This document shows, one piece after another, positions 1 through 7,920 of a stretch of 34,226 nt of DNA. This DNA is from Synergistaceae bacterium. GTDB lineage: Bacteria; Synergistota; Synergistia; Synergistales; Aminobacteriaceae. Position 1 is the stretch's first letter, and the number at the start of each line of letters is the position of its first letter. The notes under the pieces are model-generated. The model was given only the letters and a program-made list of their open reading frames with translations, was not told the origin of the DNA and made no database searches. Position numbers and translations under genes: made by a program. The stretch covers positions 1 through 34,226 of the forward strand of contig JAFUXM010000097.1 in NCBI GenBank assembly GCA_017470785.1, given 5' to 3'.

Positions 1-403
1 ATAATTCTTTGCTGCGTTTATACTGCCGCTCCGCGTCCTCGAGATTTGCCTGCGCACTGCGCACGCTTGCCTGATAAACCGCAAGGCTCGCCTCGGCCTC
101 ACTTAAAGTCAATTTCAATACCGACGGATCAATCACGGCTAATAACTGCCCTTTTTTAACAACAGTGTTATAGTCAACGTAAATTTCCTGAATAGTGCCG
201 GAAACCTGCGTGCCTATATCAACAACGTTAATTGCGTTAAGCTCACCAGTGGCAGTGACAGTAGCTAATATATCGCCCCGCGTCACCTGAGAGACAGTCA
301 GCGAGTACACAACAGGTTCTTCGCGTATAAAATAATACCAAACGCCCCAGCCTATCGCCGCAAGCAATGCGAGTATAATTAATTTCTTTAAGCCGGCTAT
401 CAT
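1..403 (-). CDS. HlyD/MacA-family periplasmic adaptor subunit, N-terminal part (cut by window edge)
   Basis: The minus strand from ATG at 403 reads open to the window edge (about 134 residues). It begins MIAGLKKLIILALLAA, one N-terminal membrane anchor at about residues 5-28. A beta-rich segment follows with the biotinyl-lipoyl-like pattern of membrane fusion proteins (ATGELNAINVVDIGTQVSGT, then VKKGQLLAVIDPS). The visible part ends in an Ala/Glu-rich coiled-coil hairpin (LSEAEASLAVYQ). This is the layout of MacA-like adaptors that join an inner-membrane ABC or RND pump to a TolC channel. A GGGGGA ribosome site precedes the ATG. The TolC-like gene lies 32 bp upstream on the same strand, so the two are likely co-transcribed. 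The pump itself would lie beyond the left edge, so MacAB cannot be told from an RND system here. Confidence 0.88.
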   Translation of the reverse strand, partial: MIAGLKKLIILALLAAIGWGVWYYFIREEPVVYSLTVSQVTRGDILATVTATGELNAINVVDIGTQVSGTIQEIYVDYNTVVKKGQLLAVIDPSVLKLTLSEAEASLAVYQASVRSAQANLEDAERQYKRSKEL

Positions 404-435
404 TTATATTCCCCCTTAAAAATTCTTAATAATTA

Positions 436-1728
436 TTATTCAAGTTCAATCGGCAAGTGACCCATTGCCTCGTCCAAATCAGCCCGTGCGCTCTGCGCAT
501 CGTACAAGGCTTGATAGTGCGTATATCTTGCCTGTGCAAGTGACGATACTGCGTCGCTTAACTCTAACGGCGTGCCTACTCCGACCTCATAACGGCCACG
601 CGCAAGCTCCAAATTTTCTTCGGCATACTGCACGCTCGACTGCGCCGACTTAGCTCTAGCAATAGCATTATTAAGCGCGAACGCCGCGCTGCGCACTGCG
701 TAAGTAATTTGCTGCTTCAATAAATCTCTGTCGGCTTGAGCTTGATCAAGCTGCGCCCGCGCAAGTTCAACATCTGCTTTAACAGCACCGCCGTCTATGA
801 CCGGAATATTTATGTTAATATTCGCGCCGTAATTCTCAGTTGAAGACTGAGCTTCGCGCTTCGCAAAATTGCTTGTTAATTGCCCGGTGATAGTCGGCGA
901 ACTGCCCCGCGCCGCATTCTTAATATTAATCTCCCGCGACTTTATAGTATTTTCAGACTGCTTTAAATCAGGCCGGTCTTCAAGCGCTGCGCCTAATAAA
1001 TCTTGAAGCTCTTTATTATTCTCAGGAATTAATAACTTGCTCGCTAACGCCAGATTTAAATTATTTATATTATTATCGTTAATGCCCATCGCGACTAATA
1101 AATTCTCTTGAGACAATAAAATATCGTTCTCGGCCTTAAGCAGTGAAGTCCTTGCACTGGCTGCATCGGCCTCGGCCTTAGTAACATCTATATACGCGCT
1201 GCTGCCCACTTCATAATAGCCCTTAGCCCGCACTACATGCTCCTCAAGATTATTTAATTTCTCAAGCTCGACATCGCGATTTAAAATTTTTAAAACTAAA
1301 TCATAATACGCGCGTTTAGCGCTCGCGGCCACGCTCACGCGCTTCTCACGCTCGCTCTCACGCGAACTATTTAAATTTAATTTCTGCATCTCCTGCTGCA
1401 GCTTATTACGATTAGTGTCATATAATAATTTCGATGCAGTCACGCCAGCGCCCTGAGAGTGATACCTATCATCCCAAGTTTCATAATTGCCGCTATAGCC
1501 CAACGATCCGTTAATACTTAACGTCGCCCTGTTATTCGCCTTGACCTGCTCAAGCTGCGCTGCCGCCGCACGTATGCCGCCCTTCGCATTCCTTAATGAC
1601 GGATGATTTTCAAGCGCAATATTTAAACATTCCTGAATGCTTAAATTATTTAAATCCAACTCTGCTGCAAGCGCAAAATTTAAATTTAAAATTAAAATCA
1701 AAAGCAACGCAAAAATATATTTGCGCAA
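436..1728 (-). CDS. TolC-family outer membrane efflux protein
   Basis: 430 residues, usual for the family. A signal peptide (MRKYIFALLLILILNLNFALA, cut before AELDL) leads into two homologous halves, each starting with an LxxALxxxPxL-type segment (CLNIALENHPSLRNAKGG near residue 35; LGAALEDRPDLKQSE near 245). Long Ala/Glu/Lys-rich helices form the periplasmic tunnel, and RYEVGVGTPLELSDA near the end of the second half is a typical TolC turn. The product should be the trimeric outer membrane exit duct for the adaptor encoded 32 bp downstream. The start is TTG at 1728, behind AAAGGGG, and no ATG gives a better signal peptide. Substrate is unknown. Confidence 0.93.
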   Translation of the reverse strand: MRKYIFALLLILILNLNFALAAELDLNNLSIQECLNIALENHPSLRNAKGGIRAAAAQLEQVKANNRATLSINGSLGYSGNYETWDDRYHSQGAGVTASKLLYDTNRNKLQQEMQKLNLNSSRESEREKRVSVAASAKRAYYDLVLKILNRDVELEKLNNLEEHVVRAKGYYEVGSSAYIDVTKAEADAASARTSLLKAENDILLSQENLLVAMGINDNNINNLNLALASKLLIPENNKELQDLLGAALEDRPDLKQSENTIKSREINIKNAARGSSPTITGQLTSNFAKREAQSSTENYGANININIPVIDGGAVKADVELARAQLDQAQADRDLLKQQITYAVRSAAFALNNAIARAKSAQSSVQYAEENLELARGRYEVGVGTPLELSDAVSSLAQARYTHYQALYDAQSARADLDEAMGHLPIELE

Positions 1729-1810
1729 ATCTTCAGCCCCTTTAACTCTAAAAATTTTTAAATTTTAATTTATTTTATATTAAAGTTTATATTAAAGTTA
1801 TGTAAGAAAT

Positions 1811-1838
1811 ATGAAATTAAAATTAAGTATTATATAAT
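1811..1838 (+). promoter_or_regulatory. Candidate promoter for thiol peroxidase gene
   Basis: ATGAAA (1811-1816, 4/6 match to the -35 consensus) lies 16 bp before a perfect TATAAT (1833-1838). The AGGAGGG-like ribosome site at 1858-1863 and ATG at 1875 follow. The spacer between the divergent tolC-like and tpx genes is almost pure A/T, so chance -10 matches are likely and the weak -35 lowers confidence. Confidence 0.4.
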
Positions 1839-1874
1839 TTATAAATATTTATTTAACGGAGGGATTTATTAATC

Positions 1875-2387
1875 ATGAATGAACGCAAGGGAATTATAAC
1901 TATGGCAGGCAACCCGCTTACGCTTGTCGGCAATGAGCCTAAGATCGGCGAGAAAGCGCCGGACTTCATGCTCTTAGATTCAAAGCTTGAGCCTAAAAGC
2001 TTAAAAGACTTCGCCGGCAAGATTAAAGTAATCTCAGTCGCGCCGTCGCTCGATACTAAAGTCTGCAATCTGCAGCTTCACTGGTTCAACGAGGACATGG
2101 CCAGCAGACCCGAGGGCGTCGTAGTATTAAACGTCACAATGGACTTGCCGTTTGCAATCGGCCGCTTCTGCGCCACTGAAGGCATCGAGAACGCTATAGC
2201 GCTGTCAGATCACCGCGAAGCATCATTCGGCCTTAACTACGGCGTATTAATCAAAGAGCTTAGATTATTGGCAAGATCAATTTTCATAGTCGACAAGGAC
2301 GACATACTGCGCTACGTCCAGATCGTCCCTGAAGAGACCAACGAGCCCGACTACGACGCCGCAATGAAATGCGTTGAGACTTTATAA
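1875..2387 (+). CDS. tpx: Thiol peroxidase (Tpx-type, 2-Cys atypical peroxiredoxin)
   Basis: 170 residues, close to the usual Tpx length. The thioredoxin fold carries the peroxidatic site SVAPSLDTKVC (Cys64, within the Tpx TxxC signature) and the resolving cysteine Cys99 in RFCATEGIENAIALSD, both characteristic of Tpx rather than AhpC or BCP. It should reduce organic hydroperoxides and H2O2 in the cytoplasm with electrons from thioredoxin. GGAGGG at 1858-1863 sits 11 nt before the ATG. An internal ATG at residue 10 (MAGNPLTLVGN) matches where many homologs begin, so the true start could be nine residues later. The first ATG has the ribosome site. With the superoxide reductase and ferritin nearby it forms a local oxygen-defence group, though on the opposite strand. 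Confidence 0.95.
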   Translation: MNERKGIITMAGNPLTLVGNEPKIGEKAPDFMLLDSKLEPKSLKDFAGKIKVISVAPSLDTKVCNLQLHWFNEDMASRPEGVVVLNVTMDLPFAIGRFCATEGIENAIALSDHREASFGLNYGVLIKELRLLARSIFIVDKDDILRYVQIVPEETNEPDYDAAMKCVETL

Positions 2388-2397
2388 TTAAATTTAC

Positions 2398-2475
2398 ATG
2401 TCAGCTCTTACTGATTTAATCATAGCCGGAGCGTTAATCTTAATTTATTATTTAATCTCGCGCAAATCAAAATAA
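2398..2475 (+). CDS. Possible 25-residue single-helix membrane peptide
   Basis: An ATG 11 nt after the tpx stop opens a 25-codon frame, MSALTDLIIAGALILIYYLI followed by SRKSK and TAA. The composition is that of a single transmembrane helix with a positively charged C-terminus, and it ends just before the terminator at 2487. There is no clear ribosome site, so translation would rely on coupling to tpx. I do not recognise a family. It may be chance, because AT-rich spacers often encode Leu/Ile runs, but the charge pattern and placement before the terminator are suggestive. Confidence 0.3.
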   Translation: MSALTDLIIAGALILIYYLISRKSK

Positions 2476-2486
2476 TTTTAATTTTT

Positions 2487-2521
2487 AAAAAATCCCGCGC
2501 TGCTTATCACGCGGGATTTTT
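2487..2521. terminator. Bidirectional Rho-independent terminator
   Basis: AAATCCCGCG (2489-2498) pairs with CGCGGGATTT (2510-2519), with T-runs on both strands. It ends the tpx transcript on the plus strand and the TIGR02757 gene on the minus strand. One arm is inside the coding region: it encodes the last residues (KNPA, stop) of the minus-strand gene. Confidence 0.85.
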
Positions 2522-3340
2522 AATTCCGGCCAAGTCCGACAGCTCGTCCATGCTCAGGCCGTCGCGTATGCCAAAACGTGTTAATACAAAGTCATATTTA
2601 GTGGGGTCATCAGGGTTTAAATTAGATAGAGATCTTGTAATTTCAACAGCAGTTTTAAGATCAGCCTGCCTGCGCTTGCTCAAGCCCAACCGCCGCGAGA
2701 TATTATGAATATGCGTGTCCGTCGGCATGATTAAATCTTTAGTCTTAATAATTTTCCAGCCGCCCGGGTCAACGTCATCACTGCGCACCATCCATTTTAA
2801 GAATAAAAATAACCGCTTGCACGCGCTGCCGTCTCTCGGCGCAGTCACCAACGGAAAGTTCGACAATAAATCTGCGTCATAATTATTATTAAAACTTAAT
2901 TCATCAGCAAATATATCAAGTGCGTTTAATAAATTATTATCAGCCTTGCCTAAGCACTCGCCTAAAAAATTTTCAAGGCTTTCATATTGCTTTAAAATCT
3001 TTGCAATATTAATTAATAAATTTTCCATGTCGCCCGATGTCGTAAATCTATGCTTGAAATTTTTTAACAAGCCCTTTAAATCTTTATAATTTTCAAGCAA
3101 AAATTTTCGCGGCTGCTCGCCTAAACTTGCTAAGACAGCTTCAACGCTCTTTAATATCTGCGCCACCCGGCCATAAGCAAGCGATGCCGCAATCAATCCA
3201 ACTACTTCTAAATTTTCTTTATCATAGCAATACAAAAAATACAACGGATCGGGCTGTATTAACTCACGGCGGCTGTACGCGTAATACAGCCCGTCTAAAA
3301 ACGCCTTTAATTTAACCTGCTGCTCATTTAAATTATTCAT
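2507..3340 (-). CDS. TIGR02757 (DUF2400) family protein
   Basis: 277 residues matching the TIGR02757 family of unknown function. Visible hallmarks are DPLYFLYCYDKENLEVVGLI near the N-terminus, AASLAYGRVAQILKSVEAVL, the FLKWMVRSDDVDPGGW segment and MPTDTHIHNISRRLGLSKRR near residue 215. The last resembles the helix-hairpin-helix and C-terminal segments of DNA glycosylase-like proteins, and the end LTRFGIRDGLSM is also reminiscent of that fold. No biochemical role is established, so a nucleic-acid role is inference. No ribosome site is evident before the ATG at 3340. It is separated from the ferritin gene upstream by a terminator, so it probably has its own weak promoter in the AT-rich gap. Confidence 0.85.
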   Translation of the reverse strand: MNNLNEQQVKLKAFLDGLYYAYSRRELIQPDPLYFLYCYDKENLEVVGLIAASLAYGRVAQILKSVEAVLASLGEQPRKFLLENYKDLKGLLKNFKHRFTTSGDMENLLINIAKILKQYESLENFLGECLGKADNNLLNALDIFADELSFNNNYDADLLSNFPLVTAPRDGSACKRLFLFLKWMVRSDDVDPGGWKIIKTKDLIMPTDTHIHNISRRLGLSKRRQADLKTAVEITRSLSNLNPDDPTKYDFVLTRFGIRDGLSMDELSDLAGIKNPA

Positions 3341-3364
3341 AATTTATATTTAATAAAATTTCAT

Positions 3365-3396
3365 CAAAAAATCCCCCATGCTTGCTGCACAGGGGT
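3365..3396 (-). terminator. Rho-independent terminator of the ferritin transcript
   Basis: On the minus strand, CCCC-TG-TGC / GCA-TG-GGGG forms a stem with a 2x2 internal loop (plus positions 3374-3395), followed by ATTTTTTGATG. It lies 35 bp beyond the ferritin stop codon and in front of the TIGR02757 gene. Confidence 0.7.
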
Positions 3397-3429
3397 AAAT
3401 TAAAAATTATTATTTAAATTTTAAAATCT

Positions 3430-3912
3430 TTAACGCTCGCCGAGTTCTTTATCAATTAAGAACAAGTGATGAGTGCCGAGGCGTTCAAGTTTGGCAACTA
3501 TGCTGCTTGCATTGTCCTCTTCCTCGACCTGCTCATCAACGAACCATTTTAACATCGATAAGCTCGCGTAGTCCTTCTCGGCCATGGCCATGTCAACAAG
3601 CTTGTAAATTCTCGACGTAACATACTGCTCATGGGCATAAGCGGCCTTAAACGCATCCAACGGGCTTTCATAGCTATCCTTCGGCTTGGCAACGTCCGGC
3701 ACGATAAATCTCGCACCCCGATCATATAAATAATCTATAAACCTCTCGGCGTGCTCGATCTCCTCTTTGCACTGCTTGTGCATCCAGTGAGCCATACCGT
3801 CAAAGCCGGCATCTTTAAAATACGCTTCCATCGCCATGTAAATATACGCCGAATCAAATTCAGCCTTGATCTGGTCATTAATGGCCGCCGCCATCTCTTT
3901 CGAAAGCTGCAT
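3430..3912 (-). CDS. ftnA: Bacterial non-heme ferritin
   Basis: About 160 residues with the four-helix ferritin fold. Numbered from the upstream GTG, ferroxidase ligands fall at E21, E54 with H57 (KEEIEHAERF), E98 (YAHEQYV), Q131 and E134 (DEQVEEED), the same spacing as the FtnA A/B/C iron sites. There is no Met pair for heme binding, so this is not a bacterioferritin. It should oxidise and store cytosolic iron. The start is ambiguous: ATG at 3912 (MQLSKEMAAA) is 13 nt from AGGAG, while GTG at 3921 is only 4 nt away. I prefer the ATG because it matches where ferritins begin. It follows the desulfoferrodoxin gene by about 40 bp, a pairing that limits free iron and superoxide together. Confidence 0.95.
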   Translation of the reverse strand: MQLSKEMAAAINDQIKAEFDSAYIYMAMEAYFKDAGFDGMAHWMHKQCKEEIEHAERFIDYLYDRGARFIVPDVAKPKDSYESPLDAFKAAYAHEQYVTSRIYKLVDMAMAEKDYASLSMLKWFVDEQVEEEDNASSIVAKLERLGTHHLFLIDKELGER

Positions 3913-3956
3913 ATTAAACACAACACTCCTTTCTTTATTAATATTAATTATTAAAA

Positions 3957-4319
3957 TTAAGCCTCAGCCTTCCAGAGGCCGTGCTTGTTGCAGTACTCGC
4001 GGAGTTTCGCGCCGTCCTTGACGCACAGCTCTGCTTCAGGAGCTTCGCCGGGCTTTAAGAATTTCCTGCAAACTCTCTCGCCGTTAATCACTTCGATCCA
4101 CTCGATATAGTGATCTTCTGCCATGGGATGCGCTGCGCTTCCGACCTTCACAAGCTCGCCGTCCAGAACCGGCACGTGCTTCTCCTGCGCTGCATCCGTG
4201 CTGTTCTCCTTAAGCTCCTTCATCGGCTCGCCGCAGCAGCTCAGCACGCCGCCGCCCACGTGCATTACTTCAACGATATTGCCGCACTTCGCGCACTTAA
4301 AAACGCTTAATTTCTCCAT
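3957..4319 (-). CDS. dfx: Desulfoferrodoxin (two-iron superoxide reductase)
   Basis: 120 residues. The N-terminal desulforedoxin-like domain binds one iron with Cys9, Cys12, Cys28 and Cys29 (FKCAKCG, then SCCGEPM). The C-terminal catalytic domain shows the superoxide reductase centre: K47-H48 (EKHVP), H64 (AAHPM), H70 (EDHYIEW) and C110/H113 ([10 protein letters not shown]). It reduces superoxide to H2O2 without making O2, using rubredoxin-type donors, which suits an anaerobe. GGGGAG lies about 10 nt before the ATG. It is probably the first gene of a dfx-ftn operon with a promoter at 4358-4385. Both metal sites are complete, so this is the 2Fe class. Confidence 0.96.
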   Translation of the reverse strand: MEKLSVFKCAKCGNIVEVMHVGGGVLSCCGEPMKELKENSTDAAQEKHVPVLDGELVKVGSAAHPMAEDHYIEWIEVINGERVCRKFLKPGEAPEAELCVKDGAKLREYCNKHGLWKAEA

Positions 4320-4357
4320 AATTAAAATCTCCCCTCAAGTTAATTAAAATTATAAAA

Positions 4358-4385
4358 ATTTTAACATATAAATTTAAATGCTCAA
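4358..4385 (-). promoter_or_regulatory. Candidate promoter for the dfx-ftn operon
   Basis: On the minus strand TTGAGC (4385-4380) is 16 bp from TAAAAT (4363-4358), which is preceded by an extended TGn. It sits in the 71-bp gap between the M20 gene and the desulfoferrodoxin gene, with the GGGGAG ribosome site downstream. No operator is obvious. Confidence 0.55.
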
Positions 4386-4390
4386 AATTT

Positions 4391-5572
4391 TTACTGCCAG
4401 TGCAAAGCAAAAGCAGCGAGAGCCGCCGCGCCCGTCCATAAGACTTCCTCATTCACCATAAAACGCGAATTGTGATGCGGCATGTCGCGCCCGTCTCCAA
4501 ACGTCGAACAATGATAAAAGAATGCGCCCGGGACTGTCTTAGTATATTCAGAGAAATCTTCAGCGCCTGTCGTCGGTGTTGCAATTTCGCACGCAAATTC
4601 AGAACCAAGTTCTTCATTTATAATATCGCGCATCTTGAGCGTTAAATCTTTATCATTAATCACCGGCGGCAAATCGCTCGAGAATTCAACTTTGCACTCG
4701 CCGCGCATTGACTTAGCAACGCCCTCGCTGATCTCAATAATGCGCTGCTTCATAAAATCGCTGTTCTCTTTGCTGAAGCATCTAATCATGCCTCTTAGTC
4801 TGCAGGCTTCCGCAACTATATTATGAGCCGTGCCGCCGTCAATGCGGCCTATAGTCAAAACTTTAGGATCAAACGGACTTATCTCGCGGCTGATCACAGT
4901 CTGCAGCTGATTAATAATCTGCGCCGCCATCGTTATAGTATCGACTGCCAGATGCGGCGTTGCGCCGTGAGCGCTCTTGCCGCTCAACGCAATATCAAAC
5001 GTCGTAGTCGAGGCCATGAATGCGCCGACCCGCCAGCCGATCTGCCCAGCCTTCAAGCCGGCCCATAAGTTGCCCGTGTGCATACCGATAATTTTATCTA
5101 CGCCGTTTAACGCACCGTCTTTGACCATAACTGCTGCACCGTTGGCCGGCTCTTCGCTCGGCTGAAAAATTAATCTCACAGTGCCGCAAATTTCTTTTTG
5201 CACTTCAGGCTGCGATAAAATTTTCGCACAAGTTAATAGCATAGCAACATGCGCGTCATGGCCGCACGCGTGCATACAGCCATTCTGCGATGCAAATTCA
5301 AGCCCAGTCTCTTCTTTAATCGGCAGCGCGTCCATGTCCGACCTGATAGCCAAGCACTGCCCGGGCTTGCCGCCCTTAATATCAGCGTAAACGCCATGGC
5401 CGCCGCCTATACCCTTAACAATATTTTTAATCCCCATGCTCTCAAGCTCACGAATAACTACGCTCTCCGTGAACGGCAAGTCAAACGCAATCTCCGGATG
5501 CGCGTGCAGCTCACGGCGAATTTTAACAGCATAGTCATTTAAACTTTTTGCCTGCTCTTTAATATTAATCAT
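4391..5572 (-). CDS. M20D-family amidohydrolase / aminoacylase-like peptidase
   Basis: About 393 residues, a normal length. It shows the M20D pattern of hippurate hydrolase, aminoacylase and IAA-amino acid hydrolase-like enzymes. RRELHAHPEIAF is near the N-terminus, IRSDMDALPIKEETG is typical, and MHACGHDAHVAMLL gives the metal-binding Cys/His. FQPSEEPANGA carries the catalytic Glu pair, IIGMH a further ligand, and PHHNSRF the C-terminal His. The dimerisation domain begins around WRVGAFMASTTTFDI. It should hydrolyse an N-acyl or peptide amide in the cytoplasm; the substrate cannot be read. ATG at 5572 is preferred: AAGGTGG (5584-5590) is 11 nt upstream. A GTG at 5587 in the same frame lies inside that ribosome site. 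The gene follows guaB, but a degenerate copy of guaB's 3' end fills the gap. Confidence 0.93.
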   Translation of the reverse strand: MINIKEQAKSLNDYAVKIRRELHAHPEIAFDLPFTESVVIRELESMGIKNIVKGIGGGHGVYADIKGGKPGQCLAIRSDMDALPIKEETGLEFASQNGCMHACGHDAHVAMLLTCAKILSQPEVQKEICGTVRLIFQPSEEPANGAAVMVKDGALNGVDKIIGMHTGNLWAGLKAGQIGWRVGAFMASTTTFDIALSGKSAHGATPHLAVDTITMAAQIINQLQTVISREISPFDPKVLTIGRIDGGTAHNIVAEACRLRGMIRCFSKENSDFMKQRIIEISEGVAKSMRGECKVEFSSDLPPVINDKDLTLKMRDIINEELGSEFACEIATPTTGAEDFSEYTKTVPGAFFYHCSTFGDGRDMPHHNSRFMVNEEVLWTGAAALAAFALHWQ

Positions 5573-5591
5573 TGCAATCTTAACCACCTTT

Positions 5592-5662
5592 TAATTATTT
5601 CTTCCGCTGCGCTTAACAAAATTTAAATGCATTTAATTCTTTCATAATTACATCAAGCGCTG
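5592..5662 (-). repeat. Degenerate duplicate of the guaB 3' end
   Basis: Read on the minus strand, this spacer repeats the last part of the IMP dehydrogenase gene. It contains GATGTAATTATGAAAGAA (matching codons for DVIMKE), then an unrelated AT-rich insert, then AAGCGCAGCGGAAGAAATAA (matching codons for KRSGRNN and the stop). The genuine guaB end (5676-5728) differs by only a few substitutions outside the insert. It is too short and broken to encode a protein. Confidence 0.75.
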
Positions 5663-5675
5663 CTAATTATTATTT

Positions 5676-7196
5676 TTAATTATTTCTCCCGCTGCGCTTC
5701 ACAGCTTCTTTCATAATGACATCATGAGCGCCGCCCTCGACAAGCGTTATCGGTGACACAAGCGTTATCTTTGCTTTCTCCTGCATCTCTTTAATGCTCA
5801 GTGAGCCGCAGTTGCAGAATGTTGACTTGATTTTGCTTAAGGTCTCTGACACGTTGTCGCGCAGGCTGCCTGCATATGGCACGTACGAGTCAATGCCTTC
5901 TTCGAACGAAAGCTTAGAAGAATTTGCGTCGCCTGAATCATAACGCTGCCAGTTGCGGGCGCGGCTCGAACCTTCGCCCCAGTATTCTTTAACGTAATTG
6001 CCGTTAATCATCACTCTGTTAGTCGGGCTCTCGTCAAATCTTGCAAAGTAACGGCCAAGCATACAGAAATCAGCGCCCATTGCTAAAGCAAGCGTGATGT
6101 GATAGTCCATTGCGATGCCGCCGTCTGAGCATATCGGCACGTATATGCCAGTCTCATTAAAATATTCGTCGCGGGCTTTAGCAACTTCTATTACAGCCGT
6201 AGCTTGGCCGCGGCCTATGCCCTTGGCCTCACGGGTTATGCAGATAGACCCGCCGCCTATGCCAATTTTTACAAAATCAGCCCCAGCCTCAGCTAAAAAT
6301 CTAAAGCCCTCAGCATCGACTACATTGCCGCCGCCGACCTTAACATCATTGCCGTACTTATCTCTAATCCATTTTAAAGTCCGCCGCTGCCATTCCGTAA
6401 AGCCCTCGGACGAGTCAATACATAACACGTCAGCGCCGGCATCGACAAGAGCCGGAACTCGCTCCTCGTAATCACGAGTGTTTATTCCGGCTCCTACAAC
6501 ATAACGTTTCTGCGCGTCCAAAAGCTCAAGCGGATTTTCTTTGTGCATGTCGTAATCTTTTCTGAACACGAACGCGACCATGTTGCCCTCGTTGTCAATA
6601 ATCGGCAGCGAATTTAATTTATGCTGCCATAATATATCATTAGCGTCGCTCAGCGTCAGGCCGTCATGAGCTAATATAACTCTGTCAATCGGCGTCATAA
6701 AATCTTTTACTTTCGCGTTTAAGTCCATGCGGCTGACCCGGTAGTCACGGCTTGTCACTATGCCTAATAACTTTCCCGTAAGACTTCCGTCATGAGTGAC
6801 TGCCACAGTCGTATGGCCTGTCTGCTCTTTAAGCTCTAATATATCTGCCAGCGTCTGCTCCGGCCCAATAGACGAATCATTAGCTACAAAACCGGCCTTG
6901 TATCTCTTAACTTTATTAATCATCTCGGCCTGGGACGCGATAGACTGCGAGCAAAATATAAACGACACTCCGCCCTCACGCGCTAAAGCAATGGCCATTC
7001 TGTCATCAGAAACGGCCTGCATTACAGCTGACGTAAGTGGAATGTTCATTGAGAGCGCAGGTTCTTCGCCTTTTTTAAACCGGCAAAGCGGCGTCCTGAG
7101 TGAGACGTTGGCCGGCACACATTCCGCCGATGAGTAAGTTGGAACCAGTAAGTATTCTGAAAACGTGTGGGACGGTTCTTCGTAGAAAAATGCCAT
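5676..7196 (-). CDS. guaB: Inosine-5'-monophosphate dehydrogenase
   Basis: 506 residues from ATG at 7196. It catalyses NAD-dependent conversion of IMP to XMP, the committed step to GMP. The TIM barrel is split by two CBS modules (roughly residues 105-225, including [14 protein letters not shown] and [16 protein letters not shown]). The catalytic loop is [13 protein letters not shown], its cysteine being the IMP-attacking residue. The mobile flap holds [17 protein letters not shown] with the Arg-Tyr pair. GGGSIC in place of the common GPGSIC and the longer flap fit the variant IMPDH seen in various anaerobes. AAAGGAGAGG precedes the start. An in-frame TTG at 7202 is only 4 nt from AGGAG, so the ATG is preferred. 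It is divergent from cobU across an AT-rich spacer. Confidence 0.96.
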   Translation of the reverse strand: MAFFYEEPSHTFSEYLLVPTYSSAECVPANVSLRTPLCRFKKGEEPALSMNIPLTSAVMQAVSDDRMAIALAREGGVSFIFCSQSIASQAEMINKVKRYKAGFVANDSSIGPEQTLADILELKEQTGHTTVAVTHDGSLTGKLLGIVTSRDYRVSRMDLNAKVKDFMTPIDRVILAHDGLTLSDANDILWQHKLNSLPIIDNEGNMVAFVFRKDYDMHKENPLELLDAQKRYVVGAGINTRDYEERVPALVDAGADVLCIDSSEGFTEWQRRTLKWIRDKYGNDVKVGGGNVVDAEGFRFLAEAGADFVKIGIGGGSICITREAKGIGRGQATAVIEVAKARDEYFNETGIYVPICSDGGIAMDYHITLALAMGADFCMLGRYFARFDESPTNRVMINGNYVKEYWGEGSSRARNWQRYDSGDANSSKLSFEEGIDSYVPYAGSLRDNVSETLSKIKSTFCNCGSLSIKEMQEKAKITLVSPITLVEGGAHDVIMKEAVKRSGRNN

Positions 7197-7316
7197 ATGC
7201 AAGCCTCTCCTTTTTTTAAATTTAATTAATTTTTTAATTTTTAAAATAATTTATTTTAATTTAATTTTAAAATTATAATATAACTTTCACTTTATAAGCC
7301 TTCAGGTTTCGTTTAA

Positions 7317-7324
7317 TGTATAAT
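7317..7324 (+). promoter_or_regulatory. Extended -10 element abutting the cobU start
   Basis: TG at 7317-7318 directly abuts TATAAT (7319-7324), and the cobU ATG begins at 7333. A transcript would start about 7 nt after the -10, at or next to the ATG, leaving essentially no leader. There is no clear -35 and no ribosome site between the -10 and the ATG. Confidence 0.45.
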
Positions 7325-7332
7325 AAGCTATT

Positions 7333-7863
7333 ATGCTTATATTTATTTCAGGTGCGTCGCGCAGCGGCAAGAGTGAATTTGCGGAAGATATTTGCGGCAG
7401 ACTTTGCGGAGTGAACGGCCGCAAAATTTATTTAGCCACGGCTCAGGTCTATGACGATGACATGAGGCGCAGGGTCGAACGTCATAAGTTCATGCGCAGA
7501 GATAAAAATTTTGTCACGATTGAGAAAACTCATAATTTGCATGAGATTTTAGATTTAATAGATCTTAACGATAATATTTTGCTTGAGTGCCTGCCGAACT
7601 GGGCTGCTAACGAGTTGTTTATTGATGATAGCTTAAAAGATTTAGATTATATAAAAGCTAAGATATTTAATGCCGTAATAGATTTAAATTTAAAAGCTGA
7701 GAATTTAATAATAGTGAGCGATGATATATTTGCTGACGGAAAAATTTATAATGAGATGACAGAGAGCTATATTAAATTGCTGGCAGAACTGCATGTTATG
7801 ATTGCGGCCCGGGCTGACAAAGCTATAGAATGTGCGTCGGGACTTGCGTATTATTTTAAATAA
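7333..7863 (+). CDS. cobU: Adenosylcobinamide kinase / adenosylcobinamide-phosphate guanylyltransferase (CobU-like)
   Basis: 176 residues, typical for CobU/CobP. The N-terminal P-loop GASRSGKSEFAE (residues 7-18) leads to RRRVERHKFMRR, in which His51 is the expected guanylylated residue. The LLECLPNWAANELF segment corresponds to the LxDCLxxWLxNL strand of the family, with Glu in place of Asp. The enzyme phosphorylates adenosylcobinamide and transfers GMP to give AdoCbi-GDP in late B12 assembly or salvage. The C-terminal half is divergent from the usual VSNEVG pattern (IVSDDIFADG), so activity is likely but not certain. Another B12 gene (cobyrinate diamide synthase) lies 13 kb away at 20415. 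No ribosome site precedes the ATG; see the -10 element entry. Confidence 0.85.
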   Translation: MLIFISGASRSGKSEFAEDICGRLCGVNGRKIYLATAQVYDDDMRRRVERHKFMRRDKNFVTIEKTHNLHEILDLIDLNDNILLECLPNWAANELFIDDSLKDLDYIKAKIFNAVIDLNLKAENLIIVSDDIFADGKIYNEMTESYIKLLAELHVMIAARADKAIECASGLAYYFK

Positions 7864-7920
7864 ATTCAAAAATAAATTATAATTAATAAAATTTTAAATA
7901 AATTAAAAGGGGAAGATGTT

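Noticed and set aside
6115-7137. Long open frames antisense to guaB (and similarly antisense to the M20 and fusion genes)
   Set aside because: They mirror codon periodicity of the sense gene, lack ribosome sites and have no protein-like motifs.
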